Positions 33,252-44,522 are shown, counted from the stretch's first letter. The stretch is 64,000 nucleotides of DNA from Echinarachnius parma (GCA_037951105.1 JBAMJV010008865.1:30001-94000), one strand, 5' to 3'. Translations and numbers: made by a program. The notes: a model not told the origin generated them from the letters alone.

Positions 33252-34225
33252 CTCTAACCGCCATGTTACACTTTCCAAGTATGTTCCCGATCCTGGGCAA
33301 TTCCACGCCAAATGAGCCAAAAGTGGAAAAAATCAAATGAGGATTATTTCTGATCTTGTTTATTTTTTCTGGATTATTTTTTCATAAAATCATGATCACA
33401 TAATGATATTTTTCAGTTTACATGATTAAACAAAATATTGGGCGTCTCCTGATAGGAGAAACAGACACCATACATGAACCCATACACATGGGACTACACA
33501 GTGCCTATTTCTAGATTTTCTTCATTTTTTGCATTCCTTTCTATTATTTTTCTGTATTAAGGTACCAGATTGGATGATTGGATATCACACTATGTGTTCA
33601 CATTAAAATTTCAGTTTTTTGAGAGCCATAAAGTATATTTTTAATGAATCAAAAACTCTGTCCTTCCGTTACTGTCCTTCCGTTACCGAACAGTGAAGCA
33701 ATTAACTTCTTGTAATTAATATACCAATAGACATATTTTGTTCAAATAAATGTTGTAATACTCTTTGAACATTAGGGAATGGACTATGAGCCAATAAAAC
33801 ATGATAGCATTTGAAACTTCACAGAGATTGGATCATAACTAAAGAACTTGAAAATCCATGTCCATTTTGCCGTCCTTCCGTTACCGGCCTGATTAGTGTC
33901 CATATCTAATAAACGCAATGTAAACAAAATGTTTAAAAAAAAATAGGAAATCAAAGGTGTCCCACCAAGAGTCTCAAAAATGTTATTTACAATGATGAAT
34001 CATAAGCAGGATCCTGGAATTATTTTATTAAATTTCAAAAATTGCGTCTGAATGTCCTTCCGTTACCGTGCATTTGGCTTTGCCCTCCTGATATATCCAA
34101 ATCAGTATCACATTTAAGCGTGATGGATCTCCCTGCTTCGACCTCAACAGTCCCATGATCACGAACTTCGCGGCTATGTCGGTGCCGTGGGGTGGCAGCA
34201 GTTAAACCAGTAAGGAAAATGATAA
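33252..34225 (-). CDS. Ig receptor copy 2, first Ig-half exon, interrupted by a DNA transposon
   Basis: The exon starts at 34225 (TTTGCAG|TT, phase 1) with VIIFLTGLTAATPRHRHSRE, completing a signal peptide MAGRLFYAKVFCL-V…. Next comes EAGRSITLKCDTDLDISG (strand B Cys). A 791-bp element follows (33295-34085), then SGTYLESVTWRLE ending at TTAGAG|GTAATA (33252). Counting the 4-bp duplicated target once gives 179 bases in frame, aligning with the 167-base exon of copy 1. As it stands the insertion would break the Ig domain. It could be spliced out, because donor CACG|GTAACG (34067) and acceptor CCCAG|GA (33292) would leave 200 in-frame bases without a stop. Confidence 0.75.
33295..34085. mobile_element. 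TIR DNA transposon (GGGCAATTCC family), 791 bp, with TCCTTCCGTTACCG motifs
   Basis: The left end GGGCAATTCCACGCCAAATG and right end CATTTGGCTTTGCCC are imperfect inverses. They are flanked by a perfect 4-bp duplication TCCT (33291-33294, 34086-34089). The word GTCCTTCCGTTACCG occurs about four times (near 33660, 33674, 33873 and 34054), always in the same orientation. Non-coding. It shares end sequence, target size and repeated-motif design with the 1579-bp element at 47077-48655. Confidence 0.8.
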
Positions 34226-34638
34226 CTGCAAATAGGTAAAAAACATTATCATTGTGCCGACTTGCATCAGTTGTCAGTAATCATGATAATAAAACTATTA
34301 TCAACATTAATTGCTTATCAACCAAATAAATGTATGTAGATGTTTGTTTACCCTGTTTGAAGTGAATGGTGAATAAAATAAGTGTAGATGCTTTCGCACA
34401 AAGACACTTATTGCAGAAAAATGGTATATGAAGGTGGTATATGTAATATGTCACAAAAACATTATTGACATTATAATGAACATGAATTTATTTCCTTAAG
34501 ACAGAATGTAACATTACCACAGAGAATATTCATCTAAACTCAGTTATAGCATATTTAACAAGGATAAAATTCAAAAAAGGGCAGGTATTCTACTATTCTA
34601 TTCTACGATTGTATAATTTTACAGTCTGACTTTCCTAC

Positions 34639-34694
34639 CCAAACAGAAAACTTTAGCGTAAAACAATCTTCCAGCCATGTTGTTATGTAGGTAG
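34639..34694 (-). CDS. Ig receptor copy 2, signal-peptide exon with start codon
   Basis: The acceptor GATGCAG is followed by a short 5' UTR, ATG at 34678-34676, 13 codons (MAGRLFYAKVFCL) and donor TTGG|GTAGG in phase 1. Spliced to 34225 it gives a hydrophobic leader. Using exons B and A, the whole coding sequence is 1854 bases (617 residues) with the inserted element left out, and every exon junction agrees in phase. Confidence 0.8.
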
Positions 34695-35057
34695 CTGCAT
34701 CAACTTGGAGCAAAGCAGTTTCTGTCTCCAGTCTTCAAAAGAAAATTATATCGTCACAAATGAAATTTTAATTATTTGACTCGCGCTCGGCTTCGGTATG
34801 ATAACTTCTCAATCAGTGAAACACCACCAACAGGGCAAACAGAATTATTCGTCTTTAAAATGTCCTTGGATAATGCTTGCGGGTATCAAGTCTAGAAAAG
34901 TGAATGACAAACTTGAGAGAATAGCTCCCATATCTTAACTTGAATAAAATCGTACGGATGCCATTAACAGATTGATGCTGGTCTTACGGTTCAAGTATGA
35001 TTTGTAATGACTGTGTTCAATTCAAGTACCATTTATCATGAGCAAACCAGTACTTAC

Positions 35058-35095
35058 ATGAATACCGATCCCGGGCATAAGCAGATTTATTATTA
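35058..35095 (-). other. Probable 5' UTR exon of receptor copy 2
   Basis: CAT|GTAAGTACTGG donor after CCCGGGATCGGTATT, as at 5673 upstream of copy 1. The 5' end is unknown. About 300 bases upstream (35096-35395) hold nothing recognisable. Confidence 0.45.
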
Positions 35096-35395
35096 AAGTT
35101 CTACTAGTAAATTCGTTGGTTACTTTGAGCTTTCGAGTTAAAGATTAAACAAAAAATACATGTACTAGTCTATGCTATGTTTTGTTTTCTATTGGGAAAA
35201 AGGACATCAATTATCTTCAACAAAACCGAACCTATACTGCTCGGCTCCACACCGCAGTAAATTATACTTATGATAAAAATGACACTGTCTTATACTAATA
35301 AAATATACTAATCAACATACTGTACGTATATCCCAATTCTATAATTAATGACGTGCCAATGAAGTTCTTATTTTAATACTCTCGTGAAGAGGTTT

Positions 35396-35550
35396 CAGGG
35401 GCGGATCTAGCTTTTTGCTAAGGGGGGATTTGACCCAACGACGATGCGGAGCATCGTCCACGAGCCGCATGATGGCGTTTTTCTATCACTTGGCAGCCCA
35501 AGGGGGGGGGGGGGGGTTAAACCCCCTAACCCCCCGTAGATCCGCCACTG
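35396..35550. mobile_element. Small hAT-like TIR element
   Basis: CAGGGGCGGATCTAG and GTAGATCCGCCACTG ends with a G-run and CCCCCTAACCCCCC inside. Only GGTT is shared by the flanks, so the 8-bp target is decayed. A relative lies at about 54174-54382 in the hAT at 52912. Confidence 0.6.
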
Positions 35551-35866
35551 GGTTAAGTAAATCCTTCTTCATACCCCATCTGATTGTTGACGGAATAATG
35601 CATGACAGCTAATATTTTGCCTCCGAGTCTATATTTGGACAATACTAAGCCTATCACGACGTTCCATATGACAGCCAACTGCTGTCTTCGACCAAAGTGT
35701 ATAAAATGTGTACTCGGTAGGAATGGAGGATTTATGTTTGGAAGGTATGTGTGCATGTAAGGTAGCCTGCCTCAGGGGCCGCGGAAAGGTTTTGAAAGTG
35801 GAGGCTGACCTCATTTGGGCTGTTATTATAGTTATTATTTTGTGCTTATGTATTTCTTTGTTTTAA

Positions 35867-36655
35867 CCCTAAAAGGGCCGGGCTATTTGAGGTCTTCAGC
35901 AGGCCGGGGGGGGGGGGGGGGGGGGGCATTATGGCCCCCCCCCCCCCCCCCCCTAAGATCTCGGCCGCGGAGCGGCCGATCGCCGTGAAAATTTGCACGC
36001 ATGATAAGTGAAGTGTATAGAATACAATGGTAATTTTTTTTTAATTTGAAAAATTCATTAATTTGCATATTTATGGTAATTTATGCAAATAAGTCATGAA
36101 ATTCATATTTTTACCCATAAATCATATATTATTCATAATTAAACTCTGGTTTTCACTACATATATTCTTTAGAGCATGTGGAATAATAATACGACAAACA
36201 AATTAGGAAGAGCCAGGTTCTTCCTTATGTTTTCTATTGTTTTGATAATTTCTTATGTATTTCTTTGTTTTTTTTTAACTTATGTATTTTATTGTTTTTG
36301 TTGTTTATTTTATTTCTAACTATAATTTAAGTATTTTGAACCCCCAAAACAACATATAAATGTAAACAACACTGAATAACCAATGATAAACCTCATTTTA
36401 CGAAAATTGATATTTCCATATGTTTTGTACACAAATCACGAAATTGAGCGATTTTCGGGCTGACATGCATAGACAAAAGGTCACGTGACTTTGTAACGGT
36501 ATGTCCGATTTTCGAAATTTTTGTTTTAAAATGTGCGCAAGACCCGAAAGAAAAATGTCACGGAGCAGCGGCGCGTCATCTTACAGCGTTTTGGAGCAAT
36601 AAAAAAAATCGCGGAGGGGGGGGCCATTATGGCCCCCCCCCCGGCCCTATTAGGG
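35867..36655. mobile_element. piggyBac-like TTAA element, 789 bp
   Basis: TTAA (35863-35866, 36656-36659) flanks CCCTAAAAGGGCCGGG and CCGGCCCTATTAGGG. The CCC…GGG ends and TTAA target are typical of piggyBac. The inner G/C tracts around GGCATTATGGCC and GGCCATTATGGCC mirror each other. No transposase. A subterminal CGGCCGCGGAGCGGCCG hairpin lies at about 35963. Confidence 0.75.
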
Positions 36656-36683
36656 TTAAGAGGCCCCAGCCCCAGCCCCAGTA

Positions 36684-36800
36684 TTCTTGATATCAAGAAA
36701 TGTATTCTTGATATCAAGAAATTCTTTTCTGTATTGGTAATACTTGATATCAAGAAATAAACTGATATCAATAATTCAATAATTAATATCAAGAAATAGG
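36684..36800. repeat. Cluster of TTCTTGATATCAAGAA palindromes
   Basis: The 16-bp perfect palindrome occurs at 36684-36699 and 36705-36720. A 12-bp core with flanks is at 36743-36756, and two partial copies follow by 36800. No function is known. Confidence 0.8.
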
Positions 36801-37074
36801 AATAAATGTTAAAACGGCTTGCCATAGGTTTGTATCAATGCGTACTGCATTCGTGGGTCTAGTCGTGGGGAGTCGTGTCCAATGTGACCACTCCTTAACT
36901 GCTAGTCCAACCGCTTTACATTCTACTTTGTCTGTACCCTGATATAATAAGATATCATATATAATAATGTAATTTTATGTTCTCAACCATCCTCCTCATA
37001 ACGAGGTTCCACGGCTGTTCTATTCTTCTTATTACCTTAATACCTCACTCTTAAAATACTTTCCGTCTATTTAA
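36801..37074. other. Intergenic; nothing recognised
   Basis: No gene or element seen here. Confidence 0.4.
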
Positions 37075-37388
37075 AGTGATCCATTAACTTTATGAAATTT
37101 ATAGCAATATCACAGTAAGATTATTCTGAATGATATGACTTTTTTCAAAGAAACAGAACAATTTGCCTACCTAGTGAAATTTATGTCAGATTTTATTCTG
37201 GATGGTTCGTGCAAAGTATCCTAATTCGAGTACGTACTATGAATGATCAAAGTATCCACATTTAGATACAAATTGACAAATCAAAACTAATTTCATCTTT
37301 GTGTTACCATAAGCCAAGCAACAAGGTACAAGTGGAACGTGAAAGCTCCTAGTAATTTGGTTAAAAGGGACAAAGTTAATGGATCACT
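37075..37388. mobile_element. TTAA MITE family 3, 314 bp
   Basis: TTAA flanks AGTGATCCATTAACTTT and AAAGTTAATGGATCACT. Related in part to 5767-6181. Confidence 0.75.
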
Positions 37389-38118
37389 TTAATGCATCTA
37401 TGCTAATTAGGTGATCTGACATCAGATCTAGAACTGGCAAGTGCAAAATAAAACATACTAAAACAATTCTTATTACAAAGAACAACACAAAATCCATGTC
37501 TTTATTCACATATAAGACTACAAATTAAGATACTGGAAACAAATGAAAATGCAATGAATGGAGATGACTTTTGTTATTTGTGCATGTCAGAGGTAATCTT
37601 TTTGGGAAAAAAACCCAAAATGTTCCCTTTATTTTATATATATAACATAATTTCAAATAAGGTTAAAAATAATAAAAAATAATAAAAAACTGTCTCAAAA
37701 TAAGCTTTAAGAAAGTTTAATAAATATGTACTAATTTATTTTAAATGCTCCAGAAGAGGATTTAGATATAACGAAATCAACATAAAAATATTCATAATGA
37801 AGAAAAACTTACTGCAACCCAACTGTTTACAGTATTTCTCTTTTCCTGTTCAATTAGCTATTTGATGCTGCATGACATTTCATCGCATTATACTCTTTGA
37901 GGTTCATGAAGTTAAGACTATCAACAGAAATGTAGTAAGTTCTTTAAAACTCATTACCAAATGTTACATTTTGGGGGGCCAATACTTTCATGCTCTAGTA
38001 AACCTTCATCAATTCAATTAGAAATTATGAATTTCAACACCATGTTTGAATGCATTCAGTGACATAGCCTGAGAGTCGGCAATATCCTCATCACCTGTCT
38101 CACTGCCCTAACTACAAC
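37389..38118. other. Intergenic; AT-rich, nothing recognised
   Basis: No coding region on either strand and no repeat identified. Confidence 0.4.
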
Positions 38119-38698
38119 TTAACCACCCCAAACCTAACCCTAGGTCTCATCCATTAGCAATTACTTGCAAAATTTGAATGCAATTTATTTTACATTAAAG
38201 GGTACCACCACCCAAAAATAATACTCTTATTATAGAAAGGTAACATCTTTAGTATTCCATTCCATCAACAAGTTCACAAAAATATGTTTTCAGAAAAAAC
38301 ATATAATTGGAAAACGCATCACCATTCTGAAGCATGCGTTCATGGGTTTGCATGTACGAAGACTACTTTGTCCAGAGCGAACGAATCGCCGGGATTCTAT
38401 TGTCTCCAAACGTACGCGTGAATAGCATTGGCGCACTCGCAAATGTTTGGCCCGTACGGAACCAGGAAATAATAGTGGTTCCGTAAGTGGTGGAAATTAA
38501 TTGCTTTGTTTATGAATTACACGACCCTTTGAAAACTGTTGGGTATCTATTTGATATCACAAAACGGTACCAAAACATATAATTATGTATTGTTCTTTGC
38601 CTGGTGGTCCCCTTTAACCACCCCCCCCCCCCCTAACCTAACCCTAGGTCTCATCCATTAGCAATTACTTGCATAATTTGAATGCAATTTATTCAACA
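38119..38698. repeat. Direct repeat flanking a TTAA MITE
   Basis: About 75 bp from CTAACCCTAGGTCTCATCCA to GCAATTTATT occurs at about 38126-38190 and again at about 38635-38695, one copy on each side of the MITE at 38199-38613. The duplicated segment is much longer than a TTAA target duplication. Confidence 0.8.
38199..38613. mobile_element. TTAA MITE family 2, solo copy (415 bp)
   Basis: AGGGTACCACC and GGTGGTCCCCT between TTAA sites. This is the uninterrupted form of the element at 24633-27134 and preserves the empty hAT target TTCCACCA. Confidence 0.88.
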
Positions 38699-39039
38699 TT
38701 AGACATAATTTTGAGAGTAAAATATTAAATCCGAGCTTTTGAACCTAGCAAGCTATTTATTGAGGCAGAAATTACAGAACTTTGTTGGTTATGTGCAGCA
38801 AGATATGAGAGGGAAATTACTTCCCTCTGTGACATATCACTGGACCACATCTGGTATGGTATGACTACGTTTTCCTTTTACAGAATACTGCGTCTTGTCA
38901 CTCTGACATTTGAAAGAAAGTTTTCTTTTTGGTTTAGCTCTCTTACAGTTCACATTATTTATTTCCAGGCAAATTGTTTCATGATGAAGTCCCTTCAGAT
39001 CAGAGTAAAAGAGTACTTTGATAGTATACTAGATGGACA

Positions 39040-39360
39040 TGAAGCAAAGACAATTCAGCCCATCAGGCAAACTTTGGAGCCCTCAGTTCTAAATAATCTC
39101 TTGGCAATGGGGGTCAATTTTAGCCATTTACAACGGTCACTTCCTGTCTTCCAGTCAATATTTGCCTTGGCTCCAACAGTTTGATTTCCTTGTATAATTT
39201 GTATCTTGCTCTCCGTTGTTATGAGGAGAATCCTTCAAATATATGGGTGGTAGTTACACCCTTCTGTGGCAGCACCCTGGACCACATGAAGCCCCCCTCC
39301 TCATTGATGCACCACATGGTAGGGAGACTTGATGAAGTGGTAGTAGTCTGACGGCACATG
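39040..39360 (-). pseudogene. Degenerate tandem copy of GATAD1 last exon and 3' flank
   Basis: 39040-39360 aligns with 39400-39720 over its length (shared words GACCACATGAAGCCCCCCTC, GTAGTAGTCTGACGGCAC, TCAATATTTGCC), offset about 360 bp. Compared with the real exon it has small deletions and substitutions (for example GATGCACCACATGG for GATGGGCACCACAGG) and breaks off before the acceptor half, so it cannot serve as a last exon. Confidence 0.8.
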
Positions 39361-39577
39361 TCCTTGAATATAGTCCTTCTCTGACAAAATCCTGGATGAA
39401 CATAGCAAAGACAGTTCAGTCAATATGACAACGTCTGGAGGCCTCAGTTCAAAATATCCACTAGGTAATGGGCCTGGGGATCAATTTGAGCCATTTTCAA
39501 TGGTCACTCCATCTTCACGTCAATATTTGCCTGGGCTCCCAACAGTTTTTGTCTTATTTGAATTTCACTTGCAGCCG

Positions 39578-39771
39578 TCATGAAGAAGACCCTTCAAATA
39601 TCTGGGTGGTAGTTACGCCCTTCTGCGGCAGCACGCTGGACCACATGAAGCCCCCCTCCTCCTTGATGGGCACCACAGGGTAGGGAGACTTGATGAAGCG
39701 GTAGTAGTCTGACGGCACGTGGCAGACAAACTCCATGAACTCCAGCGAGCGAGGGAGCTCTTCATCTGGGC
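39578..39771 (-). CDS. GATAD1: GATAD1 exon 4 (C-terminus and stop)
   Basis: Acceptor TTATCCAG|GC at 39771, stop TGA at 39580-39578. Encodes PDEELPRSLEFMEFVCHVPS, DYYRFIKSPYPVVPIKEEGG and FMWSSVLPQ, matching the vertebrate C-terminus (EEDLPRKMEYLEFVCHAPSE… GYIWTHV). Joined to exon 3 through a split Gly codon. Confidence 0.95.
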
Positions 39772-40368
39772 CTGGATAAGAATGGGAGAGAAGAAAGGTG
39801 TTGATAAAACATCAATTAGTGGAAAGGGGTGGGGGAGGGAGCACTTATTACTGCCTGAATAAGTTTAATAACTAGTTTTTAAAATGTTCATGGATTATAC
39901 TAGCTTACTAGGGGAGATATTCCATGCAGAGTTCAACAGGGATATTTTATAACCAGGTTCTTGTAAAATAAAATCACACTTTCAAATTTATTTGAGTATC
40001 AAAGATATGTAAGATACTCACAAGTCAGAATTTCCACTTTCATTAAATCAAAGTCATGGGAACTACGTTTTAAGTAGTGCACTAGCAAACACTTATCATG
40101 GTTTCAATCACTAAACTGTTTCTGTACAGCATGTACTTCTACATTAATTTCCAATCTAAATTTAAATTATATGTAATATACAGCGGAACCTCTTTCAAAA
40201 AAGATCCTTGGGACCATGACATTACATTGATATGTATCTTGTTATATTAGGGTTTTTAAAAATATATAAAAAAGGCCAGGACCAGCAAAGATACCTTGTT
40301 ATAAGAGAGTGTGTTTTTTTAAATATCAGATCTCTCTATAACAAGGTTCCACTGTGAATTCATCTCAC

Positions 40369-40549
40369 CTAGAATGTAAGTAGACGGATCAAATTTCCCC
40401 TTGACTGTGGACTGTGTTGGGAGAAGCCAGGTGATGATGGCACTTTTCTGTGAGTACTGGTCTTGCAGGAATCCTCGTAGCTGGGCATAGTATATACCGC
40501 CCTCTACATCCAGCAGGGAGGCAATGTCTCCGATCTGGTAGTACGTACC
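40369..40549 (-). CDS. GATAD1: GATAD1 exon 3
   Basis: 181 bases, acceptor TGTCGCAG, donor CTAG|GTGAGA. Encodes GTYYQIGDIASLL, YYAQLRGFLQDQYSQKSA, IITWLLPTQ and FDPSTYIL, nearly colinear with human GATAD1 (YYQIGDVVSVI… YYAQIRGFIQDQYCEKSA). This is the BAH-like conserved core of the protein. Confidence 0.96.
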
Positions 40550-41064
40550 CTGCGACAGAAATTTGATTAAAATGCAGTTGTCATTTGTATGGTGACCCAA
40601 GTGTATGCCCTATGAAAGAATTTTCTGACATGAAAATAACATTAAAACAACAAAATAGTCAGATGTTTTAATTACTTACTTTATGGAGTGAATGGATGAT
40701 TATGAAACACAATTTCAAGAATAACTAATAAGGTCTCTATTTTTGTTACAGTTTACTATTTCTAATTGATAAACTTTATTTAAATTGTATAAAGCAGATG
40801 GCAACAAATAAACTTGGATGTATAAGTATGCAAACAGTGACAATTATTTCAAAATTAGATATAGTCATGTGATCTGACTCGGAATACAAAACAAAGGCTC
40901 TGCAAAAATAATATAAACAGTAAACATGTCGGCATTAAAGTGAAATGTTAAAAATAAATATCTTTTTATTAAAAAAAAGTTGTGCATCAAGCCACATACT
41001 TGCAGGGCTGGGTTCAGAAACATAATTCATCTTTTCATTACTGTTACTTTTTCCTAAAACTTAC

Positions 41065-41124
41065 CCCATGAAAAACACTTCCTGATGTTACTATTGTTGA
41101 CACAGATTCAGAACCTTTTAGTGG
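41065..41124 (-). CDS. GATAD1: GATAD1 exon 2 (60 bases)
   Basis: A microexon-like 20-codon exon, acceptor TTTGCAG, donor ATGGG|GTAAGT, phase 0 both ends: PLKGSESVSTIVTSGSVFHG, matching human PESVSTIITAESIFYKG. Too short to be found as a frame on its own. It is placed by homology and splice sites. Confidence 0.93.
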
Positions 41125-41980
41125 CTGCAAAGAAAAACAATCAAAATAATATTTGTTTGATTTGTCAAGAGATAGCAAGGGAAAATTATTCAAATCGGTA
41201 CCAAATTTTCACACAGACAAGCGTTTTCATTATTATAAAAATATAATGGGGAAAATACTCAAAGATATGCTCAGAAAATAGACACGAAATGCTCTGTTAT
41301 CTGTTATGAAATCTCTGGCATCAATTGCTCATACAACAAATGCTAAATGAAATTGTAAAGGTTTTTTTTTTTAAGATTACGTGATAAATAAATCAAGGTT
41401 AGAATTAGATATCAACTTCTTTCCTTGTGAGTTATATACATGTACAAATTGTGATCCCATCCACTGATCCACATCTACTTTGTAAATGGTCATAAACTGT
41501 ACATATGACCATTTACATGCCATATCATCTGAGCGAACTGTGTACACTGAAACTGAATGCATGGGTAACGATCGTTCAACTATCGGCACCCATGTATTGT
41601 CAATACAATGCAGAGCACATGTGAATCATACCAGGATTCGGACCATTTACAATACATTGTAGACGTGATATGATCCCAGCCCAGTCATGTAGCGAAGCTA
41701 TATAGGCAACCAAAATTATATTTGTTTTAAATAAATTGTAATAAATTGGATTTTGATTAATATATTATAGAATCAAAATTGTGGTGGATAATTTGTCATC
41801 GGTGCAACTATCAGGACCATTTACAATACATTGTACTATGTGCGGTGCAATGGCAATGCCAATTCAGTGTTGCCATTGCCTTGGGTGCATGCTGCAAACA
41901 TGTTTTTTTTATTTTGCTGAATTTGTGCCATTTATGGAAACAATTTTGAAGCGATTGTAGCCAGAACATGTCACCAGATA
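41125..41980. other. Part of GATAD1 intron 1; nothing recognised
   Basis: AT-rich. GACCATTTACAATACATTGT is repeated at about 41640 and 41816. No exon on either strand. Confidence 0.4.
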
Positions 41981-42158
41981 GATGGACAAATCTATCGTTT
42001 TCATGGCCTCTTTTACATTTATAATAGCAGCCTTTACTCATGGCCGACAGTAAACTAGAGTAAAAGAGTGCAAAATTGTCTAAAACTAAAGTCAAGATGT
42101 CAAGACTCAACTCTCAGACTCAAGTCAAGAGGCCATGAAAATGATAGATTTGTCGATC
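41981..42158. mobile_element. TA-flanked foldback MITE (GATCGACAAATC family), copy 1
   Basis: GATGGACAAATCTATCG and its inverse end at TA dinucleotides (41979-41980, 42159-42160). Centre includes ATGGCCGACAGTAAAC. A TA target suggests Tc1/mariner origin. Copies 2 and 3 are at 44396 and 51816. Confidence 0.75.
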
Positions 42159-42159
42159 T

Positions 42160-42512
42160 ATACTCGCCACTCCAGAGTGACCAGACAGCAAGATAAAATA
42201 CAAACTAGAAATTGCGCGCTCGGCGGGTCGCGCAGCCGAGCACATGTATCCCCCGAACCAATTGCATTGCACTTTTTGCATTGCACTCGATTACAAACGC
42301 ACTGCATTTTAACAATTTTTGTTAGAACTGGATCGCCAGCGCGGTAGGCGATCCGGCGAGTTACCTTCTCACATACACAGAGCTGATTGTGTGATTGTAT
42401 GAGTTATGTGTACATGTACGCTATACGATCTCAGAACCGATTCTTCTCGGAACCGAGACATGGGTATGGAATCAGAATCGACTCCAAGCTGGGGCAGAAC
42501 CGCCCAAGCCTA
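42160..42512. other. GATAD1 intron 1; nothing recognised
   Basis: CpG-containing single-copy-looking sequence with the palindromic word GATCGCCAGCGCGGTAGGCG at about 42330. No gene or element assigned. Confidence 0.35.
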
Positions 42513-43777
42513 CTTCATACCAAATAAGAAAATAATCGGACAAGAACTCGGACCTGTAGAGCGGTCACAAGGTAATCTTAACTATTTCTTTATATCATGG
42601 TTACCATGGCAACCATGAATCCGCCCCACACCAAAATCAATAGGCTTCATCCTCTTTCCTTAATACACCTTCATACCAAATAAGAAAATGATCGGACAAG
42701 AACTCGGACCTGTAGAGCGTTCACATGGTAATCTTAACTATTTCTTTATATCATGGTTATCATGGTTACCATGGCAACCAGGACTCCGCCCCACACCAAA
42801 ATCAATAGGCTTCATCCTCTTTCCTTAATACACCTTCATACCAAATTAGAAAATGATCAGACAAGAACTCGGATCTATAGAGCGTTCACAAGGTAATCTT
42901 AACTATTTCTTTATATCATGGTTACCATGGCAACCAGGACTCCGCCCCACACCAAAATCAAAAGGCTTCATCCTCTTTCCTTAATACACCTTCATACCAA
43001 ATTAGAAAATGATCGGACAAGAACTCGGACCTGTAGAGCGTTCACAAGGTAATCTTAACTATTTCTTTATATCATGGTTACCATGGCAACCAGGACTCCG
43101 CCCCACACCAAAATCTAAAGGCTTCATCCTCTTTCCTTAAGACACCTTCATACCAAATTAGAAAATGATCAGACAAGAACTCGGACCTGTAGAGCGTTCA
43201 CAAGGTAATATTAACTATTTATTTATATCATGGTTACCATGGCAACCAGGACCGCGCCCCACACCAAAATCAATAGGCTTCATCCTCTTTCCTTAATACA
43301 CCTTCATACCAAATTAGAAAATGATCGGACAAGAACTCGGACCTGTAGAGCGTTCACAAGGTAATCTTAACTATTTCTTTATATCATGGTTACCATGGCA
43401 ACCAGGGCTCCGCCCCACACCAAAATCAATAGGCTTCATCCTCTTTCCTTAATACACCTTCATACCAAATTAGAAAATGATCGGACAAGAACTCGGACCT
43501 GTAGAGCGTTCACAAGGTAATCTTAACTATTTCTTTATATCATGGTTACCATGGCAACCAGGACTCCGCCCCACACCAAAATCAATAGGCTTCATCCTCT
43601 TTCCTTAATACACCTTCATACCAAATTAAAAAATGATCGGACAAGAACTCGGACCTGTAGAGCGTTCACAAGGTAATCTTAACTATTTCTTTATATCATG
43701 GTTACCATGGCAACCAGGACTCCGCCCCACACCAAAATCAATAGGCTTCATCCTCTTTCCTTAATACACCTTCATAC
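42513..43777. repeat. 156-bp minisatellite, 8 units
   Basis: Units begin with CTTCATACCAAATTAG at 42513, 42669, 42834, 42990, 43146, 43302, 43458 and 43614, with a ninth start at 43770. The period is 156 except for the second unit (165, an extra ATGGTTATC). Each contains the palindromic ATGGTTACCATGGCAACC. Identity between units is very high. A partial unit continues at 51469, beyond the 7.7-kb element. Confidence 0.95.
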
Positions 43778-44395
43778 CAACGAACGTTGAGGGCGTATAA
43801 CACTTGCGTGCAGAGCGCGTTCAGAGCTCTGCTTGCGTGTTGCCTCGAGGAAGGTCAACTCGAATTATTTTTTGTGACCACTTGAAGGGCGCCCCAGTTG
43901 ACAGTAACGTTTTTCCGTAGATTGTAGATTTGATACACCAACCAGAAGTCCGATTTTGTACAGATTGACACTGAACATATAATTTTTTCTGGACATTTCA
44001 TCAGATATGTGAAATGTAACCAAAATTGGTTATTCAAATTAATTTTGTAATAAAAAAAGTTACACCGGCATTCCTAAGTTATTACACATATTTGGCATTT
44101 CAACTGTGTGTACAAATCACAATAGTGACTGAGCCTTTTAAAATAGCAGACGACAACGTACAGCTGTTGAACGGCGGAATCCAACTTTCACAAAATAGTA
44201 AGTCGATTTTATTTTAAAATGCTGTAATACCTTATTTTATATAGATTGTGTCTACTTGTACTAGTCATCATGTCGACAATTTGATTGAAATAATATCTGA
44301 AACTAGTTTGTGAGTTCATTTTCATTAGGCCTATATTAATTTGAAAGAAATATTTGGAAGTGGAACTGGTCTGAGGGCGGGGCGCGGCTGGAATA

Positions 44396-44522
44396 GATCG
44401 ACAAATCTTTTGTTTTTGTGGCATCTTTTAACATTTACTTTCAGTCTCTTACTGTCGGCCATTCTATTACTAAAATAACCAGTAAAATAGGCAATGAAAA
44501 CGATTCATTTTGTCGATCGATC
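44396..44522. mobile_element. TA-flanked foldback MITE, copy 2
   Basis: GATCGACAAATCTTTTG and its inverse between TA sites (44394-44395, 44523-44524). Centre TTACTGTCGGCCATTCT. Inside the 7.7-kb element. Confidence 0.65.

Noticed and set aside
42513-43777. CRISPR-like regular array
   Set aside because: The whole 156-bp unit is repeated with no variable spacers, in an animal intron.
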